This document shows, in pieces, positions 44,528 through 52,748 of a stretch of 61,186 nucleotides of DNA. This stretch comes from an uncultured Porphyromonadaceae bacterium (GTDB lineage Bacteria > Bacteroidota > Bacteroidia > Bacteroidales > Muribaculaceae). Made by a program: the position numbers and the translations under genes. Where the stretch lies: assembly GCA_938027385.1 (NCBI GenBank), contig CALJBF010000256.1:1-61186 (forward strand), read 5' to 3'. Within the stretch, counting starts at the first letter, position 1. Each line of letters begins with the position of its first letter. The notes under the pieces were generated by a model, which was given only the letters and a program-made list of their open reading frames with translations, was not told where the DNA came from and did not search any database.

Positions 44528-44558
44528 CAAAGTTATAGCCTTTTTTGAAACCGTGCAA
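44528..44558 (-). promoter_or_regulatory. Promoter of tRNA-Asp
   Basis: On the minus strand TTTG (44558-44555), a 19-nt spacer and TAACTTTG (44535-44528) form a consensus Bacteroidota promoter. The start of transcription would be about 70-75 nt before the mature 5' end. Confidence 0.75.
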
Positions 44559-44702
44559 ATTTTTCGACCACTTTTTTTGAAGTTTTTTTGACGCTTTTTA
44601 TCACCGGCGCCATCAAGTTTCAAATTTTCAGCATGTTATACGCTCAATATTTTTTCAACTTTTTTTTAGATCTTCAAGACCTCCGGGCGCCCTCAAAGGA
44701 GC

Positions 44703-45485
44703 CTATTCCTTTTTATAGCGATTATAGGCGGCGGCCATGCGTGTGTGATAACCGCGCGATTTTGCCCGCGGCCCATTATATTTCAGCGCGAATTTAAGCC
44801 ATTGCCGGTTGCGGATGTCGTCGACCATATTGAATGTCTTCAGAAAATGGGCAAAAATCTCAAGCTGGGCGCGCTCGGAGTGCGACATGGCCTCGGCGAA
44901 CGCCTCGGGCGACTCGAAACCGAGTTTTTTCCAGTTGAAACCTCCGATCTGAAACATCCCCCAGAAAGTGCCCTCGATACCGGCCCCCGGACAGAGGGCG
45001 CACGCGGCGTCAAGACGAGCCTGCTGACCGGCCTGCTGCGAACCGTATTTGCGCACGTCGGGGCGAGAGAATATCACCGGAGCTTTCTTGCGGGCCGTGG
45101 CCAGCGAAAGCCCGTTACGCGGCGCGAATTTGCGGAACATCGTCAGGTCGAAGTTTATAATCGGTTTCCCCGGTGCCCAGAACCCCTTGTGTGCCTTCCC
45201 GGCCTCGATATCAATCACAGCCTTTATGGCGGCCACCTCAACCCCCAGTTCTTCGGCCACTTCGCGATAGTCCTCCTCGGTGAGACGGTCATAGCGCCGC
45301 GGATCATCGGCCCGACGCTGATGCGGATGCAGCAGCGCGGTGTCGACCCACTCCTCGGGGTTCACAATCTGGCGCCCGGTGCCGAAAACCGGGATGGAGT
45401 CAGCGACAGCTACCGAGTCAGATTCTTCGGCGGGAAGAGAAACCGTGGCAACCGTCAAGGCCGCCAGCAGGACCAGTTGTTTCAT
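44703..45485 (-). CDS. N-acetylmuramidase family peptidoglycan hydrolase
   Basis: A 260-residue secreted protein (signal peptide MKQLVLLAALTVATVSLPAE). From about residue 70 it matches the N-acetylmuramidase domain (PF11860): VAAIKAVIDIEAGKAHKGF carries the catalytic Glu, followed by PIINFDLTMFRKF. FWGMFQIGGFNWKKLGF and the end LKFALKYNGPRAKSRGYHTRMAAAYNRY also fit. Family members cleave the glycan strand of peptidoglycan and are often phage-type lysins; here the signal peptide and isolated context suggest cell-wall remodelling. No neighbouring phage genes are seen. Confidence 0.88.
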   Translation of the reverse strand: MKQLVLLAALTVATVSLPAEESDSVAVADSIPVFGTGRQIVNPEEWVDTALLHPHQRRADDPRRYDRLTEEDYREVAEELGVEVAAIKAVIDIEAGKAHKGFWAPGKPIINFDLTMFRKFAPRNGLSLATARKKAPVIFSRPDVRKYGSQQAGQQARLDAACALCPGAGIEGTFWGMFQIGGFNWKKLGFESPEAFAEAMSHSERAQLEIFAHFLKTFNMVDDIRNRQWLKFALKYNGPRAKSRGYHTRMAAAYNRYKKE

Positions 45486-45517
45486 GGATAACGGGGATTA
45501 ATCTGGTAAGAAAACAG

Positions 45518-45562
45518 AAAAACGGCGTGTCACCAACGTGAAATCAGTGACACGCCGTTTTT
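45518..45562. terminator. Intrinsic terminator of pepD, usable in both directions
   Basis: AAAAACGGCGTGTCAC at 45518-45533 pairs perfectly with GTGACACGCCGTTTTT at 45547-45562 over 16 bp with a 13-nt loop. It follows the pepD stop by about 40 nt on the minus strand. Confidence 0.9.
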
Positions 45563-45599
45563 ATTAACAGTCGGCAGCCGGAAATGGCCCGGCGCCGGG

Positions 45600-47060
45600 T
45601 TATTTCTTAAGGTCGGCGACCTTTTCGATGGTGCGGCGCAGCTGCCCCCAGAAACGCTCTACGGCGGGAATGTGCATGCGCTCAGAGGGGGAGTGCACGT
45701 CGCGCAGGGTGGGACCGAACGACACCATGTCGAGGTCGGGATAGTTCTGCTTGAACAGCGCGCACTCCAGACCGGCATGGATGGCCTTGATGGCGGGTTT
45801 CACGCCGTACAGCTCCTCGTATGCGTCTGAAACGATGTGCATGATGCGCGAGTCAAGATTGGGCGACCATGCGGGATAGCCGTCGCCATGCTCAACCTCG
45901 GCGCCTGCCAGGGTGAACACGGCCTCCACCTGGTTGGCGATGTCATATTTGCGCGAGTCCACACACGAGCGCTGCGATGTGGTGACGAGAATCTTGTCGT
46001 CGCCCTTCATCTTCACCGACGCCAGGTTGGTCGAGGTCTCGGTAAGACCCGGCATGTCGCGGCTCATCGAGATCACGCCGTGAGGCGCGCAGTAGAGCGA
46101 CAGGATAAGGTTGCGCGATGTGGCGCTGTCAAGAGTGAACTCGGGTTTGTCGACCGACTCAAGGTCGAGCTTGAGGTTGACCTCGAGACCGGCGTACTCG
46201 CCCTCGATGTCGGCCACATATTTATTGAAGGCAACACGCACATCCTCCTTGCGCGAGGTGTGCACGCCGAACACAGCATGTGCGGCGCGCGGGATGGCGT
46301 TGCGCAGGTTGCCGCCGTCGATCTCAGAGATGGCCACGTCAGAGTCCTTCATGAGGCTGAAGAGGAAACGTGCCACGAGCTTGTTGGCGTTGGCGCGGCC
46401 CAGGTGGATGTCGCCTCCCGAGTGACCGCCCAGACCGTCGCGCACATCCATCTTGAAGTAATGGAAATCGACGGGAGCGCACGAGCGCTTGTAAGTGAAG
46501 GTGGCCACGGTATCGATGCCGCCGGCACAGCCCACAAACACCTCGGCGTCATCCTCAGAGTCGAGGTTGATGAGGATGGTTCCCTTGAGCTCGCCCTTCT
46601 CCAGACCGTTGGCGCCGGTCATGCCGGTTTCCTCGTCAACAGTGATGAGGGCCTCGAGCGGGCCGTGCACCAGTTCCTCGTCGGCCATGATGGCCAGCGA
46701 CGCGGCCACGCCGATGCCGTTGTCGGCACCGAGGGTGGTGCCGTTGGCGCGCACCCATTCGCCGTCGACGATAGTCTGTATGGGGCTGTTCTCGAAGTCA
46801 AACGACTTGTCGTTGCTCTCGCATACCATATCCATGTGTCCCTGCAGTATCACCGTGGGGGCATCTTCGTGACCCGGCGTGGCGGGTTTGCGCATGATTA
46901 CATTGCCCGTTTTGTCGGCATGGGCGTCAATGCCGTGTTTCTTTGCGAAATCAAGCAGATACTCGCGGATTTTCTCCTCTTTCTTAGAGGGGCGGGGGAT
47001 TTTTGTGATCTGGTCAAAAATCTCAAACACCTGTTTGGGCTGAAGGTCTTTTACTTCCAT
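45600..47060 (-). CDS. pepD: Aminoacyl-histidine dipeptidase (cytosol non-specific dipeptidase)
   Basis: A 486-residue M20-family metallopeptidase that hydrolyses Xaa-His and other dipeptides. Metal and catalytic motifs: GHMDMVCESN (about 71-80), LGADNGIGVAASLAIM, VDEETGMTGANGL with the catalytic Glu pair, INLDSEDDAEVFVGCAGG, and the C-terminal IHAGLECALFK. The length matches the 480-490 residues usual for PepD. It is cytoplasmic with no signal peptide. It stands alone, with its own terminator. Confidence 0.95.
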   Translation of the reverse strand: MEVKDLQPKQVFEIFDQITKIPRPSKKEEKIREYLLDFAKKHGIDAHADKTGNVIMRKPATPGHEDAPTVILQGHMDMVCESNDKSFDFENSPIQTIVDGEWVRANGTTLGADNGIGVAASLAIMADEELVHGPLEALITVDEETGMTGANGLEKGELKGTILINLDSEDDAEVFVGCAGGIDTVATFTYKRSCAPVDFHYFKMDVRDGLGGHSGGDIHLGRANANKLVARFLFSLMKDSDVAISEIDGGNLRNAIPRAAHAVFGVHTSRKEDVRVAFNKYVADIEGEYAGLEVNLKLDLESVDKPEFTLDSATSRNLILSLYCAPHGVISMSRDMPGLTETSTNLASVKMKGDDKILVTTSQRSCVDSRKYDIANQVEAVFTLAGAEVEHGDGYPAWSPNLDSRIMHIVSDAYEELYGVKPAIKAIHAGLECALFKQNYPDLDMVSFGPTLRDVHSPSERMHIPAVERFWGQLRRTIEKVADLKK

Positions 47061-47221
47061 ATACTAAGGTGGTTAGTTGATTGTCGGTTAAACTTCGGGG
47101 ATGCGCGGGGAGGATTCTTAAAACTCGTTTGTGAATTTAAAAATCTGTTAAAAACGCCTCTTTCCCGTGCCTAAGTTACAAAATAAAACTGAAAACGGGT
47201 GAAAATTCGTGGTAACTTTCT

Positions 47222-47229
47222 TAAATTTG
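47222..47229 (+). promoter_or_regulatory. Candidate -7 element (TAAATTTG) of the 58-residue protein gene
   Basis: TAAATTTG lies 22 nt before the ATG at 47252. It probably also serves the OmpH-like gene downstream. Confidence 0.5.
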
Positions 47230-47251
47230 CGCTGAAAATGGCACAAAACCC

Positions 47252-47428
47252 ATGAAAACCATACTTCTTTCACTTGCTCTGATAGCAGTGGCTATCGTTT
47301 TGCTGGGGGTAAACGCCCTTTTCAGGCCCCGCAAGGGGTTCCCCACCGGTCATTCGCATGACCTGGCCCGTGTGCCCGAGCGACAGCGACAGTTGCGCGA
47401 GGCCATGCGCCGCGACAAAAAGAAATAA
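47252..47428 (+). CDS. Conserved-looking 58-residue membrane protein
   Basis: A short gene starting MKTILLSLALIAVAIVLLGV, one N-terminal membrane helix, followed by NALFRPRKGFPTGHSHD and a basic Arg/Lys-rich C-terminal helix. Similar small proteins with a hydrophobic N-terminus and a (R/K)GxFPx(T)H segment occur in Bacteroidales, as far as I recall. A -7 element sits directly upstream, and good codon structure supports translation. It lies 64 nt before the OmpH-like gene. Function unknown. Confidence 0.65.
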   Translation: MKTILLSLALIAVAIVLLGVNALFRPRKGFPTGHSHDLARVPERQRQLREAMRRDKKK

Positions 47429-47492
47429 AACTATTCACCATTTCCAGGTGCCGGGCCCAGCGCCCGCGCCATGATATCTGAATTTTCCTGAC

Positions 47493-48128
47493 ATGAAAAA
47501 ATCTGCATTCGCAGTCTCGGCGCTCATCCTGGCTATGTCGGCCATGAGCTGTTCTGACAACTCTACCAACGACAGCGCCAAAGATGCTGACAAAGCTAAG
47601 AAAGAAACGGCAAAAGCAACATCTGACAAGTTCGAGCCCACGACCAACATCCGTTACTACAACATGGACTCGGTCATGAACAACTACGAGATGGTGAAGA
47701 CTTTCAACGAAGTCAACCTGCGCACCATGACCGAGCTGCAGAATGCCGAACAGTCGCGCGGCAACGAGATTCAGCGCATGGCCAACTCGATTCAGCAGAA
47801 AGTGCAGTCGAACGGCTATCTGAGCGAGGCATCGTACAACGCCGACATGACAGCCCTCAACCAGAAACAGCAGCAGGCCCAGAACTACCTCGGCTCGCTC
47901 CAGGCAAAGGCACAGCAGGAGGCGATGCGCCAGCAGCAGGTGTTCCTTGACTCGCTGAACAATTTCCTGGCCGACTACAACCGCACCCGCCACTACGACG
48001 CCATCCTGATCTACTCGCCCGGCGAGATCTTCAACCCCGCGCTCGACATCACCGACGAGGTGCTGGCCGGTCTCAACGCCCGCTACAAGAAAGCAGCTGC
48101 CGCCAAAGCCGACGCCGACAAGAAATAA
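47493..48128 (+). CDS. OmpH/Skp-like periplasmic lipoprotein
   Basis: A 211-residue protein. The signal peptide ends in AMSC-like lipobox SAMSC (Cys20), then a Lys/Asp-rich linker. Residues 55-175 match OmpH (PF03938): IRYYNMDSVMNNYEMVKTFN starts the beta-strand head, followed by a long Gln-rich coiled coil (RGNEIQRMANSIQQKVQSN). The final YDAILIYSPGEIFNPALDITDEVLAGLNARY is the family C-terminal block. Skp-type proteins chaperone outer-membrane proteins; being lipid-anchored is common in Bacteroidales. A terminator follows. Confidence 0.88.
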   Translation: MKKSAFAVSALILAMSAMSCSDNSTNDSAKDADKAKKETAKATSDKFEPTTNIRYYNMDSVMNNYEMVKTFNEVNLRTMTELQNAEQSRGNEIQRMANSIQQKVQSNGYLSEASYNADMTALNQKQQQAQNYLGSLQAKAQQEAMRQQQVFLDSLNNFLADYNRTRHYDAILIYSPGEIFNPALDITDEVLAGLNARYKKAAAAKADADKK

Positions 48129-48189
48129 CCAGCGCGCAAGTCAGCCGCAGGGTCACGCATCCGGCACGACATAAATCTGAAAATACACG

Positions 48190-48228
48190 GGTCCCGGCCA
48201 AACCATATCAGGCCGGGACCCATTATAT
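48190..48228 (+). terminator. Intrinsic terminator of the OmpH-like gene
   Basis: GGTCCCGGCC (48190-48199) pairs perfectly with GGCCGGGACC (48211-48220) across an 11-nt loop, then CATTATATTT follows. The downstream run is AT-rich rather than pure T. Confidence 0.7.
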
Positions 48229-48282
48229 TTATACGGGGATGATTTTTATCCCCGCGATACAGACACAGAGGGATATTTTTTG

Positions 48283-48290
48283 TAACTTTG
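48283..48290 (+). promoter_or_regulatory. -7 element of phoH with very short leader
   Basis: TAACTTTG ends only 11 nt before the ATG at 48302, so the predicted transcript starts about 5 nt before the start codon. Confidence 0.6.
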
Positions 48291-48301
48291 CATCACCAAC
48301 T

Positions 48302-49315
48302 ATGATAGAACGTATCGTCATCATCGACCAGGCCGATCCCGTCAGTTTCTATGGCGTGAACAACACCAACATGCAGCTGATCCGCAACCTCTTCCCCAAA
48401 CTGAGGATGGCTGCCCGCGGCTCGGTCATAAAGGTTATCGGCGACGACCACGAGACCGCCGAGTTCGAAAAAAAGATCAAAGAGCTCGAAAACTACTGCT
48501 CAAGATACAACAAGCTCACCGAAGAGGTCATACTCGATGTAGTGAAGGGCGACAAGCCACGCGAAATGCACGCCGACGACGTGATAATCTACGGCGTAAA
48601 CGGCAAGCCCATCACGGCCCGCACCCCCACACAGCGCCGCCTGGTGGAGACCGTGCTGAAGAATGACCTGACATTCGCCCTGGGCCCCGCCGGTACCGGC
48701 AAGACATACGTGGCCATAGCCCTGGCCGTGCGCGCCCTGAAAAACCGCGAGGTGAAGAAGATCATACTCTCGCGCCCTGCAGTCGAGGCCGGCGAAAAGC
48801 TCGGATTCCTCCCCGGCGACATGAAAGACAAGATCGACCCCTATCTCCAGCCGCTCTACGACGCGCTCGAAGACATGATTCCCGCCGTCAAGCTGAAGGA
48901 ATACATGGAGACCAAGGTCATACAGATAGCGCCGCTGGCATTCATGCGCGGCCGCACGCTGAACGATGCCGTGATCGTGCTCGACGAGGCCCAGAACACC
49001 ACAACCCACCAGATAAAGATGTTCCTGACACGTCTGGGTGTGAACGCCAAGATGATCGTCACCGGCGACGTAACGCAGATCGACCTGCCGCGTACCGTAA
49101 GCTCGGGGCTCATACAGGCCCTGCGCATACTCCACGACATAAACGGCATAGGACGCGTGGAATTCGGCAAGAAAGACATCGTAAGGCACCAGCTGGTGCA
49201 GCGCATCGTCGAGGCATACCAGGCCTATGACGAGGAGCACAAGGCCGAAATCGACGCCAAACGCGAACCGGAAACCGAAGGCACTCCCGACAACGCGGGC
49301 GACGACCGGCCATGA
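48302..49315 (+). CDS. phoH: PhoH family P-loop ATPase
   Basis: A 337-residue PhoH-like protein. The ATG at 48302 (MIERIVIIDQADPVSF) is chosen over an upstream in-frame start because a -7 element lies between them. After a KH-like N-terminal region come Walker A ALGPAGTGKTYVA (P-loop 128-135) and the PhoH hallmark KKIILSRPAVEAGEKLGFLPG. Walker B VIVLDEAQNTT and MIVTGDVTQIDLPR complete the core. PhoH proteins are ATP-dependent and associated with RNA metabolism/ribosome maturation alongside YbeY. The genes purC and ubiE follow on the same strand, a conserved order in Bacteroidales. Confidence 0.95.
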   Translation: MIERIVIIDQADPVSFYGVNNTNMQLIRNLFPKLRMAARGSVIKVIGDDHETAEFEKKIKELENYCSRYNKLTEEVILDVVKGDKPREMHADDVIIYGVNGKPITARTPTQRRLVETVLKNDLTFALGPAGTGKTYVAIALAVRALKNREVKKIILSRPAVEAGEKLGFLPGDMKDKIDPYLQPLYDALEDMIPAVKLKEYMETKVIQIAPLAFMRGRTLNDAVIVLDEAQNTTTHQIKMFLTRLGVNAKMIVTGDVTQIDLPRTVSSGLIQALRILHDINGIGRVEFGKKDIVRHQLVQRIVEAYQAYDEEHKAEIDAKREPETEGTPDNAGDDRP

Positions 49316-49363
49316 CATAGCGCAGATCAACATAAACCACTCATATCTTCCCACAACAACACA

Positions 49364-50308
49364 ATGGAGACTCTCGTAAAAACCGACTTCCATTTCCCCG
49401 GCCAGACCGCCGTCTACCACGGCAAGGTACGCGACGTTTACACAATCAACAACGACCTGCTGGCCATCGTGGCCACCGACCGCATCTCGGCCTTCGATGT
49501 CATCCTCCCCAAGGGCATTCCATTCAAGGGGCAGGTGTTGAACCAGATCGCCGCATATTTCCTTGAGTCGACCGCCGACATCGTGCCCAACTGGCTCATG
49601 GCCACCCCCGACCCGATGGTATCGACCGGCGTGCGCTGCGAGGGTTTCGCCGTAGAGATGATCATCCGCGGCTACCTCACCGGCAGCGCCTGGCGCGAGT
49701 ATGCCGCAGGCGCCCGCGAAATCTGCGGCGTGAAACTGCCCGACGGCATGCGTGAGAACGAGCGTTTCCCCGAGCCGATCATCACCCCCACCACCAAGGC
49801 TGCCGAAGGCCACGACGAGAACATCTCGCGCGAGGAGATCATAGCCCGCGGCATCGTGAGCAAGGAGCACTACGAGGTGATGGAGGAATATACCCGCCGA
49901 CTCTTCAAGCGCGGCACCGAGATGGCCGCCGAAAAGGGCCTCATCCTGGTAGACACCAAATACGAGTTCGGCCTGCGCGACGGCAAGGTAATCCTCATCG
50001 ACGAGATCCATACCCCCGACTCGTCGCGCTACTTCTATGCCGACGGCTATCAGGAGCGTTTCGAGAAGGGCGAGGCCCAGCGTCAGCTCTCCAAGGAGTT
50101 CGTGCGCCAGTGGCTCATCGACCACGGATTCATGGGCAAAGAGGGGCAGCAGGTGCCTGAGATGACCGACGATTTCTGCCGTCAGGTATCTGACCGTTAC
50201 ATCGAGCTGTACGAGCATGTCACAGGCCGCAAGTTCGAGCCTGCGGTGAGCGACGACCTCACCCGCCGCATCGAGACCAACGTGCTCGATTTCCTGGCCA
50301 ACAGCTGA
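49364..50308 (+). CDS. purC: SAICAR synthase (phosphoribosylaminoimidazole-succinocarboxamide synthase)
   Basis: A 314-residue enzyme that joins aspartate to CAIR with ATP in purine synthesis. Recognised segments are VYHGKVRDVYTINNDLLAIVATDRISAFD, an ATP-binding start split over residues 17-45; VRCEGFAVEMIIRGYLTGSAW; ITPTTKAAEGHDENIS; and LVDTKYEFGLRDGKVILIDEIHTPDSSR. The length suits the long form of PurC. It lies 48 nt after phoH. Its stop is followed directly by a nonamer repeat array that runs up to the ubiE start. Confidence 0.96.
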   Translation: METLVKTDFHFPGQTAVYHGKVRDVYTINNDLLAIVATDRISAFDVILPKGIPFKGQVLNQIAAYFLESTADIVPNWLMATPDPMVSTGVRCEGFAVEMIIRGYLTGSAWREYAAGAREICGVKLPDGMRENERFPEPIITPTTKAAEGHDENISREEIIARGIVSKEHYEVMEEYTRRLFKRGTEMAAEKGLILVDTKYEFGLRDGKVILIDEIHTPDSSRYFYADGYQERFEKGEAQRQLSKEFVRQWLIDHGFMGKEGQQVPEMTDDFCRQVSDRYIELYEHVTGRKFEPAVSDDLTRRIETNVLDFLANS

Positions 50309-50312
50309 CCCC

Positions 50313-50348
50313 CATAATTCCCATTACTCCCATAACTCCCATTATTCC
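50313..50348. repeat. Degenerate 9-bp tandem repeat (CATAAYTCC theme) abutting the ubiE start
   Basis: Four units: CATAATTCC, CATTACTCC, CATAACTCC, CATTATTCC. It fills the 43-nt space between the purC stop and the ubiE TTG start. In the ubiE frame it would read His-Asn/Tyr-Ser repeats with no stop and no NTG start upstream of the TTG. Confidence 0.8.
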
Positions 50349-50351
50349 CAC

Positions 50352-51092
50352 TTGGAAATAAAGGCAGAAAAAGTCAAGCCATACGCCTCGGACCTGGCCA
50401 AAACCGGCCAGGTCGAGGCTATGTTTGACTCCATAGCGCCGGCATACGACACCATGAACCGGCTCATGACGTTCGGCATCGACCGGCTGTGGCGCCGGAA
50501 AGCCGTGCGACTCACAGCCGCCATGCGACCGCGGCGCATACTCGACGTGGCCACCGGCACCGGCGACTTCGCCATAGCGCTGGCCCGCAAGATCGACGGA
50601 TGCCGTATCGACGGCGTGGATCTCTCTGACGGCATGATGGAAATCGGGCGCAAAAAAGTAGAAAAAGCAGGGCTCGCCGACCGCATATCGTTCGCCAAAG
50701 GCGACTGCCTGCACCTCCCCTACCCCGACAACTCGTTTGACACCGTGACGGTGGCATTCGGCGTACGCAATTTCGAAGATCTGAAACGCGGATACGCCGA
50801 GATGGCACGCGTGCTGCGCCCCGGAGGCCAGCTGTGCGTGGTAGAGCTGGCTGTACCCGAGTCGCCGGTAGTAAGACCGTTCTATAAATTCTATACCCGC
50901 CACATCATCCCTGCCGTCGGACGCCTCGTATCCTCTGACCCGCGGGCATATACTTATCTGCCTGAATCAATCGCCGCGATGCCGGCGCCTCCCCGTATGC
51001 TTGAGCTGATGGCCGACAGCGGCTTTGACTCACCGCGCATAATTCCTCTCACGTTCGGGGTCTGCGCGATTCACACGGGAACAAAAAAGTGA
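50352..51092 (+). CDS. ubiE: Demethylmenaquinone methyltransferase
   Basis: A 246-residue SAM-dependent methyltransferase for the last step of menaquinone synthesis (UbiE/MenG). The start is a TTG at 50352; no ATG or GTG precedes it in frame after the stop at 50247, and the next ATG would cut into the core at MFDSIAPAYD. SAM motif I is LDVATGTGDFA, motif II follows in VDLSDGMMEIGR, and the family signature is FDTVTVAFGVRNFEDLKRG. Loss of the first residues by an ATG start would remove the VKPYASD.AKTGQVE block expected in the family. Its 3' end overlaps the convergent gene by 44 nt. Confidence 0.93.
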   Translation: MEIKAEKVKPYASDLAKTGQVEAMFDSIAPAYDTMNRLMTFGIDRLWRRKAVRLTAAMRPRRILDVATGTGDFAIALARKIDGCRIDGVDLSDGMMEIGRKKVEKAGLADRISFAKGDCLHLPYPDNSFDTVTVAFGVRNFEDLKRGYAEMARVLRPGGQLCVVELAVPESPVVRPFYKFYTRHIIPAVGRLVSSDPRAYTYLPESIAAMPAPPRMLELMADSGFDSPRIIPLTFGVCAIHTGTKK

Positions 51093-52002
51093 ACTTCGCC
51101 GTCGGACGGCACCCCACCCCCTCCTTGAAATCACACAAGCCGTAATTCGGCACTCCATCCACAGTGGAGATACCGATATCCATGATTCGGTAGTTTTCGC
51201 TCTTATACAGCTCGAACAGTCTGTAAGCCAGCATATTCATCGGGCGGCTCGACGAATGGCCCGGCACATCCCCCCAGTATATCACCTGCGCCACACCCGG
51301 AGCCGGGTCGTGCACCTGAGCCGCGGCCACATCCACCCCCTCGAGGGTGAGGATGAAGAACCGCGCGCCGACCACCGGCGCCGTGGCGTTCACATCGTCA
51401 AGAGTCATGTTCACCGGGTAGCCGCGTGACGTGTGGTTACGCACTATCACGTCATAAACGCGGGCTATGTTTTCAGGCTCAGGCACAAGTTCCCCGAATA
51501 TATACGGAAGTTTCTGTGCCTGATGCAGCTGGTTGCGTGTCTTCACATCAAAAGCCGCATGAATATCGGGCACCGTGAGGTCGAAATGGTGGTTTACCTC
51601 CACGATCGGCACGCCTCCGAGACGCGTAAGCACATTGACTGATTTCGCTGACAAATCGCTGTCCATGAACCCGGGGGGCAAAGTCACCCTCAGGTCACAC
51701 CCGTTTGCGGCGGCATGGTCCACGGCCAGGCGCCACATCCGCTCAATAGCCGCGATTCCATGACTGCGCCCGGTCACGAGGCCCCCGTACGGCGACGAAA
51801 ATGGAGAACAGAACAGATTACCGCGGCGCCCCAGGATCAGTCCCCCTCGGATTTTCGTGTCTTCAAAAGCAAGGTACGACACCCCGTCGGTCTTGGCTCG
51901 GTTGAGCTCGGAAAACTCCGCAGTGTTATATACATGTGATTTACCTGCAAAAAGCTGTTCGAATCGCTGAGGGGTTATTTCGCTGACTACCATCGTAAAC
52001 AT
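51049..52002 (-). CDS. FemAB/GNAT-like acyltransferase domain protein
   Basis: A 317-residue cytoplasmic protein; a start at 51993 (MVVSEITPQRF) is nearly as good. The fold pattern (NTAEFSELNRAKTDGVSYLAFED, then FDVKTRNQLHQAQKLPYIFGE) and the C-terminal NMLAYRLFELYKSENYRIMDIGIS followed by YGLCDFKEGVGC resemble GNAT/FemABX proteins. Such proteins transfer acyl or aminoacyl groups, for example onto peptidoglycan or glycans. It is convergent with ubiE and overlaps its last 44 nt. The substrate is unknown. Confidence 0.7.
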   Translation of the reverse strand: MFTMVVSEITPQRFEQLFAGKSHVYNTAEFSELNRAKTDGVSYLAFEDTKIRGGLILGRRGNLFCSPFSSPYGGLVTGRSHGIAAIERMWRLAVDHAAANGCDLRVTLPPGFMDSDLSAKSVNVLTRLGGVPIVEVNHHFDLTVPDIHAAFDVKTRNQLHQAQKLPYIFGELVPEPENIARVYDVIVRNHTSRGYPVNMTLDDVNATAPVVGARFFILTLEGVDVAAAQVHDPAPGVAQVIYWGDVPGHSSSRPMNMLAYRLFELYKSENYRIMDIGISTVDGVPNYGLCDFKEGVGCRPTAKFTFLFPCESRRPRT

Positions 52003-52012
52003 TTTGTCATGC

Positions 52013-52020
52013 CAAAGTTA
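52013..52020 (-). promoter_or_regulatory. -7 element close to the start of the FemAB-like gene
   Basis: Reads TAACTTTG on the minus strand. Its last base is 10 nt before the ATG at 52002 and 19 nt before the alternative ATG at 51993. A transcription start 5-7 nt after the element would favour 51993 or imply a very short leader. Confidence 0.55.
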
Positions 52021-52060
52021 ACGAATATCGCCGACCTCTGCAAATCATCCTCACTATACA

Positions 52061-52090
52061 ACGGCGGGACGCCCCGGGGCGTCCCGCCGT
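52061..52090. terminator. Perfect 30-bp palindrome downstream of the NlpE-like gene
   Basis: Both arms are 15 nt (ACGGCGGGACGCCCC and GGGGCGTCCCGCCGT) with no spacer. It sits 25 nt past the stop of the NlpE-like gene, and no T-run follows on either strand. It probably acts as a terminator or a 3' end stabiliser. Confidence 0.6.
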
Positions 52091-52114
52091 CAAATGCCGC
52101 CACATGCTGATTTT

Positions 52115-52603
52115 TCAGTCGCGCGATGCCGTTGCACGCGATGTGGACGTGATAGTATAGTTCAGGCCCGACACGGCACGCTGGAGATTGGGCCCCACGA
52201 GTGTCAGGGCAGTACCTGAGTCACGCATGAAGTACAGCACATCGGCCGGACTGTCGGCTACCTGCGACACATGGTCAGGCTCGAGTTTAAGGAACTCCCC
52301 CTCCTCGCCGTTGGGTTGCACCCGCATTACCCTGAAGTCACCGTCTGTCTCATAGTTCTGGATGACCTTGTTGTTTCCGTCGAGATACTGACGTGTCAGA
52401 TGATAGTCTCCGCCATCGGCCGAGTCATATTCGAGCGTCAGCACATACCTGATCCCGGCGGCGTCGGCCGAAGGCAGCACACCCTGATATGTCTCGACCC
52501 GCGATTTTTGATTTTCAGCGGTGCACGCCCGGTTTCCGTCAGTCGAGCACGCCACCAGGGCGCCTGATGCCAGCAGCACCCCCATGATAAGTTTTTTGTC
52601 CAT
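52115..52603 (-). CDS. NlpE-like lipoprotein
   Basis: A 162-residue lipoprotein (lipobox LVAC, Cys19). The mature part starts with a short linker and then TYQGVLPSADAAGIRYVLTLE, the signature of the NlpE N-terminal domain (PF04170), with strand-rich remainder. In Escherichia coli NlpE senses outer-membrane and copper stress through CpxA; Bacteroidales homologs have no proven role. There is no CXXC copper motif after the first Cys, so copper binding is doubtful. It is monocistronic. Confidence 0.8.
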   Translation of the reverse strand: MDKKLIMGVLLASGALVACSTDGNRACTAENQKSRVETYQGVLPSADAAGIRYVLTLEYDSADGGDYHLTRQYLDGNNKVIQNYETDGDFRVMRVQPNGEEGEFLKLEPDHVSQVADSPADVLYFMRDSGTALTLVGPNLQRAVSGLNYTITSTSRATASRD

Positions 52604-52748
52604 AGTTGAATTCCGTTTTCCTATTATCTAATATCTGTTATCTGAAATTCACTTGAAAGTATTCATCGTTTATCTGACACAGATTTTTCTGTTATAACAA
52701 CGCACACGCCAAATATTTCACCGCGACCCAGCCGGTAAGGCAAAAATT

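Noticed and set aside
44703..45485. Prophage lysis gene
   Set aside because: The muramidase has a secretion signal, and no capsid, tail, integrase or holin genes are nearby.
45837..47174. Open plus-strand frame of 445 codons opposite pepD
   Set aside because: Mirror image of the strongly supported dipeptidase gene; His/Val-rich shadow composition.
48500..50218. Open minus-strand frame of 572 codons opposite phoH and purC
   Set aside because: It lies antisense to two well-recognised genes; its composition is His/Val/Gly-rich without domain features, typical of a shadow in high-GC coding DNA.
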